DNA of 64,000 nucleotides from Ostreococcus mediterraneus (lineage: Eukaryota > Chlorophyta > Mamiellophyceae > Mamiellales > Bathycoccaceae), in contig WMKK01000007.1 in the NCBI GenBank assembly GCA_012295225.1, forward strand, positions 540,605-604,604, read 5' to 3'. Both the position numbers and the translations under genes were made by a program. This document shows, piece after piece, positions 35,201 through 43,863 of the stretch. Under the pieces are notes generated by a model. That model had not been told where the DNA came from, searched no databases, and was given only the letters and a program-made list of their open reading frames with translations. Positions within the stretch are counted from its first letter, which is position 1. Every line of letters starts with the position of its first letter.

Positions 35201-36265
35201 CCAAAAGTGGAATCCATCGACGCGGCGGTGAGCGCGTTGAAACGTCTCGGCGCGCTTGATGAGCGAGAAAATCTAACTCCTCTCGGACAACACTTGGCAC
35301 AACTTCCCGTGGACGTCCGAGTGGGTAAAATGTTACTCTACGGTTCAATGCTCGGATGCCTCGACCCAGTGCTCACGATCGCCGCCGTGCTTGGGGGTCG
35401 TTCGCCATTCGTCGCGCCCCTTGACAAGCGGGACGAAGCGGATTTAGCCAAAAAGCTCTTCGCCGAAGATCAGAGTGATCACTTGACAATCTTGAACGCC
35501 TATAACGGTTGGCAAGATGCCAAAAAACTCGGTAAATCTTCTGAGTTTGCGTTTACGCGCGAGAATTTTCTGTCGTGGCGGTCGCTTGAAGGCATCGCAG
35601 ACTTGCGAGACCAATTCACAAACTTGCTCAACGAAACTGGATTTTTGGGATCTAGTAACGGCAAGAAGAAGGGCGGTGGTCGCTATCGTGGACGCCAACG
35701 AGGCGACGTGCTTAAAGATGATGCGGAGTGGATTCAAGCCAATCGCAACGCCGACAATAAAAGGCTATTGAAAGCCGTGCTCGTGGCTGGATTGTATCCA
35801 CATTTGATCAAGGTTGAGCCGGCGATGCGCGCTGGAGCGCCTCCTCGCTTGACGTTTCTCGCTGAAAACGGGCGGTCAGAGAAGATTCAAATTCATCCAT
35901 CGAGCATTAACTTTGAGGCGAAAAAGTTCATGACAAATTGGCTCGTGTACCATGAACGCGTGCAAACCACGGCGGTGTTTGTTCGCGATTGTTCCGTCGT
36001 GACGCCGTATCAGTTGTTGCTCTTTGGCGGCAAAATTGAAGTACAGCACACGCAAGGCACGATAAGCATCGATCGCTGGGCAACGTTTCAGGCGCCCGCA
36101 AAAGTCGGAGTATTGCTCAAGGAAATTCGCAACCAGCTCGACAGAGTGCTCGCAGAAAAGATCGAAAACGTGGGGAAGAACATTTCCACGCTTTCTGGAC
36201 CCCTCGTGCACACCATCCTCGAGCTCCTCGACGGCGAAAAGATGGCATCTCACACAACGCATTAG
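32213..36265 (+). CDS. DEAH/RHA RNA helicase with UBA and RWD domains (DHX57/DHX29-like)
   Basis: 1350 residues from ATG 32213; the open frame extends to 32081 but this start fits the divergent promoter. A Lys/Gly-rich N-terminus is followed by a UBA-like segment (DQMIEAFARAGFGMDAAKAAI, in part about 215-250), an RWD domain (about 290-405, with YPFELPGLKF) and a charged coiled-coil (about 440-510). The helicase core follows: GETGCGKTTQLPQF, TQPRRISA, DEVHERSLDSDF (DEVH box), MSATLN, STNIAETSITIDDV and QRKGRAGRVQAGRCF. Then come winged-helix, ratchet and OB (DUF1605) regions. DHX57-like proteins share UBA, RWD and DEAH modules; DHX29 helps ribosome scanning. Role here: RNA or RNP remodelling, target unknown. 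Confidence 0.88.
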   Translation: MGPNRGGGRRTGGGGHQPGQKDMSADKLKKEKEKSAKRGSRADAAKKANKPEFLQQTGGGSSSKSGGMRMESTEERLVMSANTQALVSSTLAKMSTATRNASSTSLSEADVRHDVDRDDVIRKAAQGIAKKGFGLKDVERALAATKPQAEAERDACEGFNEQKRRAIARAMDWLILNVDEADLPEALRSEAAKARKGKKGKSGAGGAGEQKVDDGVDQMIEAFARAGFGMDAAKAAIDGANGNTERALGDLCAALGPSRAEALEDALEAFAESGADAASEEDIRGVLRNAQYDELSSIPREWYKPRGYNPASGTAVLAIDIAGIVQLGAVKQYAADLEVTFKNSPLYPFELPGLKFTHPTLKAEASVAVSTAMMRYAASLVGQPMIEEVVEWLRGSGPLEAIEEARERSLSSIPSSSSGTKTNIPAPKGVAAISIVPPQQSKEERKKELERRRELAAESEKMRAAKDAQTEAEAQTVAEAKTKRLAEAIVKDEDKRSKDPRTIAESVRLKAELEKYWHENADTPILKQRQRLPAWSKQGELIDAIARNQVLIVAGETGCGKTTQLPQFILDDAIWNGRGGVTNMICTQPRRISATSVATRVAQERGEQIGKTIGYKIRLEGSMSSSTRILFCTTGVLLRRLTEDPLLSGVSHIIVDEVHERSLDSDFLLVLLRDILPHRPTLKVILMSATLNSQAFAEYFKDVRAGVSQIPGRTFPVKDHFLEDILQVTEYQPNPGTEYFKRAPRRKDADSSNRPASSKNGEIPDEESFHVALRENGYGDNVVRALKNLEQGLINYELMTRLISHICTSMGPLEDGTLGAVLVFMPGLSEITKLFEACAADATINAATDGSKYLIALHSTLSSAEQGIVFNHAPKGVRKIVISTNIAETSITIDDVVYVVDSGKCKENGYDPNTRMQLLLEQWVSRASARQRKGRAGRVQAGRCFKMYTRHVHDTVFNEHTLPEIVRVPLEGLCLQIQLQRMNGGIAGFLSKALEPPKVESIDAAVSALKRLGALDERENLTPLGQHLAQLPVDVRVGKMLLYGSMLGCLDPVLTIAAVLGGRSPFVAPLDKRDEADLAKKLFAEDQSDHLTILNAYNGWQDAKKLGKSSEFAFTRENFLSWRSLEGIADLRDQFTNLLNETGFLGSSNGKKKGGGRYRGRQRGDVLKDDAEWIQANRNADNKRLLKAVLVAGLYPHLIKVEPAMRAGAPPRLTFLAENGRSEKIQIHPSSINFEAKKFMTNWLVYHERVQTTAVFVRDCSVVTPYQLLLFGGKIEVQHTQGTISIDRWATFQAPAKVGVLLKEIRNQLDRVLAEKIENVGKNISTLSGPLVHTILELLDGEKMASHTTH

Positions 36266-36289
36266 CACAATACAAACCATTCTTTACAT

Positions 36290-36310
36290 ATTAGTAGTAG
36301 TAGTAGTACA
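36290..36310. repeat. Short TAG trinucleotide repeat in 3' spacer
   Basis: About five to six TAG units between two convergent genes (helicase and TPR protein). It lies outside coding sequence, and nothing suggests a function. Confidence 0.6.
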
Positions 36311-36355
36311 CGTTGACAACGATGATAAAGCTAGCAATCAAAGAACACGCTGTCG

Positions 36356-37111
36356 TCACACGATCCATCCGCGGCGCTTGGCGTGCACCTTGGCGACGTC
36401 CGCCATGTAGTCGCCCGAGAGCTTTCCATACGCCGTGTTATTTGCCCGCAAAATCTCTTGCTTTGCGCGTGCAGCATCACCATTCACTTCATACCACAAA
36501 CCAAGGTACAACGCGCTATAAAACTCATCGCTCGCGCTCCGTTTTCCCGCCTCTCTCAACGCACCTTCATCGTTCTGTCCCGCAAACAACCCGTACACGC
36601 TCGACATCACCAGTCGTGAATCCTTTCCCGTCACCAACATATTTTTCCTCGCGTACTCAAACCCCTTGGCATCATCCCGCGCTTCACATAAAAATGCCCA
36701 CACCGCTTCTTCGGTATCGTTCGCATTCACCCGCACATCATCCCTAAACTGCGCCGCGCCGACGTCAAACGCCTCCAAGTAGTACGCCGAAATCCCGCGT
36801 TGCCACATATACGACGCATACCGCGCATCATTCGCGATGACGCGATCAAAATCCTCCATCGAACCCTCGACATCATTCTGCGAAAACCTACTCATCCCCC
36901 GTCGCGTGTATTCCACCCCCGCATCCGCGCCCAGCGGCGCCGCGAGCACCGCCATCGCCATCGACAGTCCCACACCCACGCTCTGGCGCACGAATCCTCG
37001 CCGCCCCGTGTCGCCCTGCGTCGTCGCGCGCGCGCGCGTCTCGCGCCCGCGCGTCGCACATCGACCATAGCGCCAACTGCGCGACGCAGCGACGCCGCTC
37101 GACGCGCGCAT
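36356..37111 (-). CDS. Thylakoid-lumen TPR-like protein with Tat-type leader
   Basis: 251 residues from Met at 37111; the frame is open to 37189, but that would cross the shared promoter motif. Residues 1-60 combine a Ser/Arg-rich chloroplast transit peptide with a twin-arginine leader (GRRGFVRQSVGVGLSMAM, then AAPLGADA as cleavage region), which is the two-step route to the thylakoid lumen. The mature part has TPR-like repeats (RRGMSRFSQNDVEGSMEDFDRV, WQRGISAYYLEAFDVGAAQF) and ends with YGKLSGDYMADVAKVHAKRRGW. It resembles plant plastid TPR proteins of unknown role; a scaffold or assembly function is only a guess. It shares a 231-base promoter region with SufC. Confidence 0.75.
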   Translation of the reverse strand: MRASSGVAASRSWRYGRCATRGRETRARATTQGDTGRRGFVRQSVGVGLSMAMAVLAAPLGADAGVEYTRRGMSRFSQNDVEGSMEDFDRVIANDARYASYMWQRGISAYYLEAFDVGAAQFRDDVRVNANDTEEAVWAFLCEARDDAKGFEYARKNMLVTGKDSRLVMSSVYGLFAGQNDEGALREAGKRSASDEFYSALYLGLWYEVNGDAARAKQEILRANNTAYGKLSGDYMADVAKVHAKRRGWIV

Positions 37112-37182
37112 CGCTCGTCGCACCGCGCGGCGTCGTCGAATGCGCCACGAGCTGAAGTTCCTTTGTAGAACCTTGAGCAATT

Positions 37183-37198
37183 TGACCAATCATAACCA
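37183..37198. promoter_or_regulatory. CCAAT-type element between TPR gene and SUFC
   Basis: ACCAATCATAACC lies between the two divergent starts; its reverse complement shares ATGATTGGT with the motif found at METH and TLDc/PDE. CCAATCA matches the known NF-Y consensus. Which of the two genes it serves cannot be told. Confidence 0.4.
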
Positions 37199-37342
37199 GG
37201 GACAGAGGGGCTCAAGACGCCCAAACCTATCCACACCATCGACGTCGTCGTCGTCGTCGCCACTGTGCGTCGCGCCACCGCCGCCGCCACCGCCGCCGAG
37301 AGCCGCGAACGTACCGCACCACACCGTCCCATCCCATCGCCC

Positions 37343-38245
37343 ATGTTCGCCGCGACGACGACCACGCCGTCGACGACGACGGCGCGCGCGTCCCCGTTCG
37401 CCCAGGCGGCGCACCGCCTCTCGCGCCGCACCGCGACGCCCGCGTCGCGCCGCCGCGCCGCGCCGTGCGCCGTGCGCGCCGCAAAGGGTGACATCTTACT
37501 CGACGTTCGCGATTTACGCGCCAAAGTCGCCGAGACCGGCGAGGAAATCTTACGCGGGGTTGATTTAGTCATTCGCGAGGGCGAGACGCACGCCATCATG
37601 GGGAAAAATGGCTCGGGAAAATCAACGTTGACGAAGGTTTTAGTCGGTCATCCGGCGTATGAAGTCACGAGCGGCACCGCGATGTTCAAGGGTGAAGATT
37701 TATTCGCGCTCGAGCCCGAGGAGCGCGCGCGTGCGGGGTTGTTTTTGTCGTTTCAGAGCCCGATTGAGGTGCCGGGGGTGAGCAACGTGGATTTTTTGCG
37801 CATGATGTGCAACGCGCGACGCGCGGCTCGAGGCGAGGGCGAGCTCGATCCGTTGGAGTTTTATGGATATTTGACTCCGAAGCTCGAGCAATTGAATATG
37901 GATCCTTCATTTTTGACGCGTAACGTGAATGAAGGGTTTTCGGGAGGCGAAAAGAAGCGGAATGAAATTTTACAACTGGCGGTGATGGAGAGCGAGATGA
38001 GCATTTTGGATGAAATCGACTCGGGGTTGGACGTGGACGCGTTGCGGGACGTGGCCAAGGCGGTGAATGTGTTGAGAGAGGGTGATAAAGGGTTATTGCT
38101 CATTACACACTATCAGCGATTGCTTGATTTGATTCATCCGGATGTGGTGCACATCATGCAAAAGGGGAAGATTGTGCAAACGGGTGGCGTCGAGTTGGCG
38201 ACGCAGCTCGAAGAGGGTGGGTTCGCCGCACTCGGTCGATCGTAA
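37343..38245 (+). CDS. SUFC: Plastid SufC, ABC ATPase of iron-sulfur cluster assembly
   Basis: 300 residues. The first 50 residues are a Thr/Ala/Arg-rich transit peptide ending near CAVRAAKG. The ABC core shows Walker A in MGKNGSGKSTL, the SufC-typical LFLSFQSPIEVPGV, the signature FSGGEKKRNEILQ, Walker B ending ILDEIDSGLDVDAL, and THYQRLLD with the switch His. SufC powers the SufBCD scaffold that builds Fe-S clusters in chloroplasts. All motifs look intact. The start at 37343 leaves about 230 bases to the divergent TPR gene; the open frame from 37265 lacks sense upstream. Confidence 0.95.
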   Translation: MFAATTTTPSTTTARASPFAQAAHRLSRRTATPASRRRAAPCAVRAAKGDILLDVRDLRAKVAETGEEILRGVDLVIREGETHAIMGKNGSGKSTLTKVLVGHPAYEVTSGTAMFKGEDLFALEPEERARAGLFLSFQSPIEVPGVSNVDFLRMMCNARRAARGEGELDPLEFYGYLTPKLEQLNMDPSFLTRNVNEGFSGGEKKRNEILQLAVMESEMSILDEIDSGLDVDALRDVAKAVNVLREGDKGLLLITHYQRLLDLIHPDVVHIMQKGKIVQTGGVELATQLEEGGFAALGRS

Positions 38246-38432
38246 AGGTTTACTACGATGGACGTTAAAGATGTGTCGGGTTCGTTCGCTGGCGACGCGA
38301 TGATGGAAGACAAGACACAAAACAAGCTCGCGCGTTGTGACACACACACACACATACAAAATAGCCCACCACTACGGTACATTAATGGAATCAAATATTT
38401 ATTCTTTGCGTGCGTTGGTTTTTACACGAGCG

Positions 38433-39307
38433 CTACTCCAAGCTCCAAAGCTCAATTCTATGCGTCTTGAACATGTCTTCACTAGATAAACGGGGTGAAC
38501 CGTAGGTTTCACATTCACCACTCGACCCTTGCAACAGGTCCTCTTCGAGACGAATCGCGTGGGCGCTACCGCCGCCGACGCAGAGGAAATCTGCGGCGCC
38601 GAGCATGTAGTAGTCGTTTTCTCCGCTCCACGCGTACTTCATGCCCACCGGTGACAGTGTAAACACGAAACTCTCACCCGTGCCCTCATAGCGCGTGTGT
38701 ATCTTCCATGTCTCGGTACAAAACGCCCCAAAGATCGCCCCAGCGCTGTCGCTGACGACTAATATAGTAAACTCTTTCGCGCTCGCGTGGCGATACAAGC
38801 TCTTCAAACTTATTCCGTCCCGCTTTGTGCTGTACGCTAAATTCCATCGTCGCATTCTAAACATCGCCGGAAGCGCCCGCCGAAGCGATTCCATGTGCTC
38901 TACAGTCATAATATCACCCAATCCACGCTCGGCGCCATCGACGAGTGACAGTTTAATCCCTTCCGACGACGTCGACAACGCGCTCGAGCCTCTCCTCGTC
39001 GCCGCGCGCCCGCGTTCCTTTGCATCCTCACCATTCCCCTCATCCTCGTCCTCATCCTCATCCTCGCCTTCCATAGACTTGACAAAACTCTCAAGCACCT
39101 TTCCCACGAACCCGCGATGGGTGTCACTCGCTCGCACGCGCACGCTCGACGATTTCCCACCCGCGCCTCGATACAACACATCCACCACCGTCGCCGTCCC
39201 GCGCCCCACCCGTCCACGCCCCACGCGCACGACGCCAATAAACGTCGATTTCGTCACCTTGGGAAACAAAGGATCATCCGGCGACATCACGCGCCGCGCG
39301 CCATCGC

Positions 39308-39341
<34 letters not shown>

Positions 39342-39476
39342 AGACGTCGTTCGGCGATGGCTGATGCGCACGTACTCGCTATCACTCCCGAGCGCCTCGT
39401 CGTCGCCATCGGCGTCGGTCTCGGACGACGACTCGCCCACGAGCTGCCCCCAGAGATTGCCGAGCACTTCCTCCAT
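38433..39476 (-). CDS. TLDc-domain protein (OXR1 family)
   Basis: 347 residues, one exon. The N-terminal half is acidic and low complexity, with an Asp-Gly repeat from a GTCGCC-type run at about 39300-39345 and Glu/Asp runs. The C-terminal half (about 185-347) is a TLDc domain: LPAMFRMRRWNLAYSTKRDGISLKSLYR, then TILVVSDSAGAIFGAFCTETWK and ENDYYMLGAADFLCVGGGSAHAIRLEEDLLQGSS, ending FKTHRIELWSLE. TLDc proteins of the OXR1/NCOA7 type protect against oxidative stress and can bind and disassemble the V-ATPase; which applies here is unknown. It shares a 350-base divergent region with the phosphodiesterase gene. Confidence 0.88.
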
Positions 39477-39826
39477 CGCGCGCGCGCGTCGTCGTGCGCC
39501 GCCGCGCGCGCGCCGGGCGTCGTCGTCTGCGGGCGCCGGTGCAACGACTTCGCGTTCAGCCTTTCGAGTCCCTCAGCGCCCCCGAGTCATGATTGGTGGA
39601 TTTTGGCCAGTCATGACTCAAGGCGTCGAGGGACTCGAATCCGCGTCCGTTCGACTCCCCAGCGCGAAAACGCTCGTCGTCGCGTTCGCCGCGCGCATTC
39701 GCCCGCGCGCGCGTCCCCGCGGCGACACGCGAGCGCAGATATCGCGTAGATTTACCTTTTTGAAGCGCACGAACCGCGCGCGCGGGGCGCGAGGGCGCGG
39801 GTGCGACGGGCGAGACGGGTGACAAC
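39477..39826. promoter_or_regulatory. Divergent promoter region, TLDc / phosphodiesterase
   Basis: 350 bases between opposite starts. It holds a 77-base nested inverted repeat (39563-39639, separate entry) and GC-rich filler. No coding sequence is credible here; the antisense open frame across it has low-complexity composition. Confidence 0.55.
39563..39639. promoter_or_regulatory. Nested palindrome with CCAAT core in the TLDc/PDE promoter
   Basis: Outer arms TTCGAGTCCCTC (39563-39574) and GAGGGACTCGAA (39628-39639) match over 12 bases. Inner arms GAGTCATGA (39584-39592) and TCATGACTC (39611-39619) match over 9. The gaps between outer and inner arms are 9 and 8 bases, so the element is almost symmetrical around 39601. 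The 18-base centre contains ATTGG and the palindrome TGGCCA. Confidence 0.6.
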
Positions 39827-42292
39827 ATGTCGAGCGGCGGTTGTTGTTCCCCGGGCGCGGTGAAAGTTGACGACCGTATGGCGATGAATGACGCGCACGC
39901 GGCGAAAGCCGCCGCGCTGGGGTCGATGTTGGATTCGCGGATGATGTTTTCGGGACGGTGCGCGAGCGGGTGGTGGGGAGCGGCGATGGCGTGGGCGTTG
40001 CTCGCGACTCGTGAGTTGCGCGGTTTCGGAGCTACGGCGCGGGTGGCGCGGGCGTACGGTGCGTGCGTGTGTGCGATCGCGTGTGTGGAGATGATATTGC
40101 GGGTGATGAATTCGTGGACGACGTCGGCGCGGAAATATGTGCCGAGGGTGTTCGGGGCGTATGCGTCGATGGGACACTTTATCGTGGACGCGTCGGCGCT
40201 CGTCGCGGCGGTTGCGAGCGTCATCTTGGGATACGCGAACGATGACGAGGGTACGTTCGCCTTTGCCGAGCCATTCATTCGATGTGCGCTACTTACGCGT
40301 GTGTGTACGGCGTCGGCGTTATGGACGAACGCGAACGTGTACACGGCGCAGGGACAGAGCGCGCGAGGGGTGTTTCATCGACTCGAGCACGCGGGCGCGG
40401 TAAACGTCGCGGTGTGCGTGAGCGTCGCCGTCGTCTTACTCGGCCCGAACGCAGGCGCACAGCATCGTCTTGGAGGTAAAATGCTTGCGCATTATTTTAA
40501 TCTCCGCAGCGGTGGTGGGGGCGGCGGTTTCGGTCTCAGTGGTATTGTATCAAACGCTGACGACGAGCGCCAATTCCTCAACGCCGTCGAGCGCGTCGAA
40601 CAAGTCGCCGTCGCCGCGTTAACAACCAGCGTCTTCAATGCGCTATTCAACGCCACGCGCCGTCGACTTCTCGGTCGTCCTCTCCAAAGCATCATCGATA
40701 CGTTGGAATATCACGCGCAGCAAGTGCTGACTGATCTCGATTTTCATTCCACGGATGTGCAAGGATTGGACATTAGCGTGCTCGGGTACGTGTTGGACAA
40801 GATGAGTCACATCGTGAAGCGAAATAATTCCGAACGCGGTGGTCCGGCATTAATTGAGGCTATACTTGAAGACCACGAGGACGTTGATGGGAGCACGCGC
40901 GAGTGGTTGGTGTCGTATGAGTACGGTGGCGCTCGGGATAATTCTTCGTCCCGCGTGAGCGCGTTCAAGTCGGTGGTGTCGTCGTTCGCTCGCATGGGTG
41001 ATGTCGGCGGACCATACATGCACGTTGATATCGAGGTGCTTAACTCATGGAATTTTGATGTGTTTGGGATCGATAACAAAGACATCACCCCGTATGTGGT
41101 GCGCATGTTTCACGAATTGGGCTTGCTCGAGGTCATCGACGTGTTCAAGCTCAGACGGTTCATCACCGAAGTGGATAATATTTACCGCGATAATCCGTAT
41201 CATTGCTTCAAGCACGCTATTGACGTCACACATACGACGTACTTGTACATTCTCATGGTGCGAGAAAGCTTGAATATGACGCAGCTTGAGATGTTCTCCT
41301 TGCTCGTTGCGGCGTTGGTGCACGACATGGATCATCCCGGGGTGACAAACGCGTATCTCATCGCCACGAGAGATCCGTTGGCGATGACGTACAACGACGA
41401 GAGCGTGTTGGAAAATCTTCATCTTGAACGATTCTTCTCTTTGTGTCAAAATAACGAAGACGCGAATATCTTGTCTGGCTTTGACGATGACACGTACCGG
41501 CGCGTGCGGCGAAGCATCATCGCGTGCGTGTTACACACGGATATGGCGCACCACTTCAAACTCGTATCTCGGTTGAATGAAATCGTGGCTCTGACCAAAA
41601 CGAACACAACCATAATCACGGGTTCGCCAATCAAACAAAACATCATGTGCGGTGGCGGAGGAAATCAAGATACGGACGCAACCTCCATCAGCGCAGCCGC
41701 CGCCGCAGCATCCTTCAAAACGGATGAAGAGCGTCAGTTGATGATGAATATTATTCTCCATTGCGCTGACATCTCAAACGCAGTCAAACCAAACGCACTG
41801 TACGTCAAGTGGGCATCACGCGTTTTGGAAGAATTCTTCAACCAAGGCGACCGCGAGCGAAGCAAAGGACTTCCGATCAGTCCCATGATGGACCGCGAGT
41901 CCACGTCGACGGCGTTGTCGCAAATAAACTTTATGGAGTTTGTCATCGCGCCGCTCTACGTGCAATTCGCGGCGATTTTCCCACGCACCGCATTCTTACT
42001 CGCTCGGCTCATACAGAATCGACTGTATTACCAAGAGGCATACGAACGCGAGCTCGATGAAAACACCGCGCGAGACGGCGTCGAACGCTCGTCTGAAAAA
42101 GAGTCGTTTCGCGTGCGCTTCCGCACGCTCATTGAAAAGTATTCTCTCCACCGCCACATCGGCGACACGACGAACGACACCATGCGAGCCATCATGGAGC
42201 TGTCACATAGTCGTCGAGGAAGCAGCGGGAAAAATTCCACGCCAGTGACGCCGGTTAAAACGCCAGCGAAGCGGTTTTCAGAGAAATCCTAG
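39827..42292 (+). CDS. Membrane-bound class I cyclic-nucleotide phosphodiesterase
   Basis: 821 residues, no intron. Residues about 40-270 contain several hydrophobic helices, so the enzyme is probably an integral membrane protein. The HD-type catalytic domain spans about 400-740 with the full metal site: YHCFKHAIDVTHT, ALVHDMDHPGVTN, VLHTDMAHHF and LHCADISNAVKP, plus the purine-clamp Gln region STALSQINFMEFV. It hydrolyses cAMP and/or cGMP; specificity cannot be read here. A Gly/Ser/Ala-rich insertion (about residues 600-630, around MCGGGGNQD) sits inside the catalytic domain between the third and fourth motifs. The Ser/Pro-rich tail is variable. Confidence 0.9.
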   Translation: MSSGGCCSPGAVKVDDRMAMNDAHAAKAAALGSMLDSRMMFSGRCASGWWGAAMAWALLATRELRGFGATARVARAYGACVCAIACVEMILRVMNSWTTSARKYVPRVFGAYASMGHFIVDASALVAAVASVILGYANDDEGTFAFAEPFIRCALLTRVCTASALWTNANVYTAQGQSARGVFHRLEHAGAVNVAVCVSVAVVLLGPNAGAQHRLGGKMLAHYFNLRSGGGGGGFGLSGIVSNADDERQFLNAVERVEQVAVAALTTSVFNALFNATRRRLLGRPLQSIIDTLEYHAQQVLTDLDFHSTDVQGLDISVLGYVLDKMSHIVKRNNSERGGPALIEAILEDHEDVDGSTREWLVSYEYGGARDNSSSRVSAFKSVVSSFARMGDVGGPYMHVDIEVLNSWNFDVFGIDNKDITPYVVRMFHELGLLEVIDVFKLRRFITEVDNIYRDNPYHCFKHAIDVTHTTYLYILMVRESLNMTQLEMFSLLVAALVHDMDHPGVTNAYLIATRDPLAMTYNDESVLENLHLERFFSLCQNNEDANILSGFDDDTYRRVRRSIIACVLHTDMAHHFKLVSRLNEIVALTKTNTTIITGSPIKQNIMCGGGGNQDTDATSISAAAAAASFKTDEERQLMMNIILHCADISNAVKPNALYVKWASRVLEEFFNQGDRERSKGLPISPMMDRESTSTALSQINFMEFVIAPLYVQFAAIFPRTAFLLARLIQNRLYYQEAYERELDENTARDGVERSSEKESFRVRFRTLIEKYSLHRHIGDTTNDTMRAIMELSHSRRGSSGKNSTPVTPVKTPAKRFSEKS

Positions 42293-42481
42293 CGTGACCA
42301 TTCGCGTTCCCTCATGGAGCTCTCTCGCGCGCGTCGGGACCAAGGTAACAACGACCCGAGACCACGACGTCACCCGCGCGCGCGAACGCGAACGACGAGA
42401 TTTAACAACACAGAATGCGCATTTTCATACCACATCCGTTGCATCGCGCGCCATCGCGTCCGCTGTGCGCCACACGACGCC

Positions 42482-43700
42482 ATGAAGCCTTTGACCAGAC
42501 GAGCCGTCGAAGTGACCGCGCGCGCGTCCTCGCCGTGGCCGTCCGCGCCGTCCACGCCGAGCGATGCCGCGAGGCGACGGGCGTCGAACGCGACGTCATC
42601 GTCCGTCGTCGTCCGTCGTCGCGCGGCGACCGAGAAGTCACCGCCGCCGTCGTCGTCGTCGTCTTCGTCTTCGACGCTCGATGCGCCGTCGTCTCGAGCG
42701 CGCGAGGAGCTCACCCACCGCGCGGCGCGCACGGCGTCGAAACGCGCGCGCGGCGACGACGAACGCGAGGACGATGCGCGTTTGAAGCTCGCGAGACGCT
42801 CGCGAGCGAGACACGCGCGCGAGACAGCGCGGGCGCGAGACGTGACGGTTCGTAGCCTTGGGGACGTCGCGCGACGCGACGCGGGCGCGGGCGCGGGCGC
42901 GGCGTCGTGTGCCTTGACTCCGACCGTTACGCCGTTTGCGGGTAGCGCGAGTGGACGGGAAGCACGCACGCGACGAGAAACAGCGTTGCGTGCAAGACGC
43001 GAGGCGAATGAGGCGTCGAGTGGGTTGTTAGGGACGCTGTGCGAAGACGCGTTGTGGATGGTGTGCTCGCGGCTTTCGGCGCTGGATTTGGTCGCTTTGG
43101 AGCAAACGAGCGCGTATTTTCGCGAAAGCGCGCGAGTGAAGGATCGCGGTTTAGGACTATGCGAACGTATTGCGCGTGAACGCGTGCGTGGGGTACCTAT
43201 GGTTGGTATGCCACCGTTTTACAGGTACGTCGGGCGGTCAACGCGCGGGCGCGCTTCCGAGCCGCCGGCGTCCCGAGCTTTGACTCACAATGTCGCGTGC
43301 TTGTATTCGTACTCGCGTTCACGCGATACACAGGAAAGCGTCATGGAAGCAAAAATTACGCATCATAGAACAACGCGCGGAGAAAATTAATACAGAAACG
43401 CTCAAGCCTGGGATGTGGCTCAGAGTACGAGACGACGACGACCTCGTCAAACGCATGTGCGTCGGCGCCGATAAGAGCGTCGTCGGCTACCCCGTGGGTT
43501 GGGAAACGGGCATGGAGAAGACGTGTGGCAAGTGTTATCGCGTCACTGTTATCAGTCGAGAGTACAGACAAACGCCCGTGATTGGCCTTAGCGTGGCTGA
43601 GGGATTAGTGGCGATTAGTAGAAGCGCGACGTCGACGTACGGGTGGTACTTTCCCGTCGAAGCGCTCGAGGTACGCGCGACTTTATTGATTTTTGAATAG
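42482..43700 (+). CDS. F-box-like protein with a C-terminal domain of unknown type
   Basis: Exons 42482-43224 and 43334-43700, phase 2, intron 109 bases (GTACGT...ACAG), 369 residues. The splice joins GMPPFY to RKASWKQKLRIIEQRA. The first 175 residues are low complexity (Ser, Arg, Ala, poly-Ser). Residues about 185-215 (LCEDALWMVCSRLSALDLVALEQTSAYFRE) look like an F-box, which would place the protein in an SCF ubiquitin ligase. The C-terminal 110 residues (KPGMWLRVRDDDD ... GWETGMEKTCGKCYRVTVI ... YGWYFPVEALEV) resemble the beta-barrel repeats of mind-bomb/KEG-type ligases; this similarity is tentative. Confidence 0.68.
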
Positions 43701-43863
43701 CGCGCACGCGCGTTCGTTTCTGTGGTTTACTGACAAAACGTGTCGTTCGATTGTTCACATACGACGCATAGCACATTTGAGTGCAGAAAGAAAGAATTAA
43801 TAATAAAGAAAGAATGTTGTTGTCATATCAAAACGAAAGCTAGAGAGTCCAACGCGCGTTTTA

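Noticed and set aside
37190-37599. Antisense 235-residue frame over the SUFC start
   Set aside because: Arg/Ala/Val-rich composition, overlaps the SUFC transit peptide and the promoter; no domain.
39590-39670. tRNA-like string (GGCCAGT...CAAGGCG...ACTCGAATCC...GTTCGACTCC) in the TLDc/PDE promoter
   Set aside because: It has words seen in D-arm and T-arm regions, but the acceptor, anticodon and T stems do not pair when folded by hand. The nested inverted repeat explains the sequence better.
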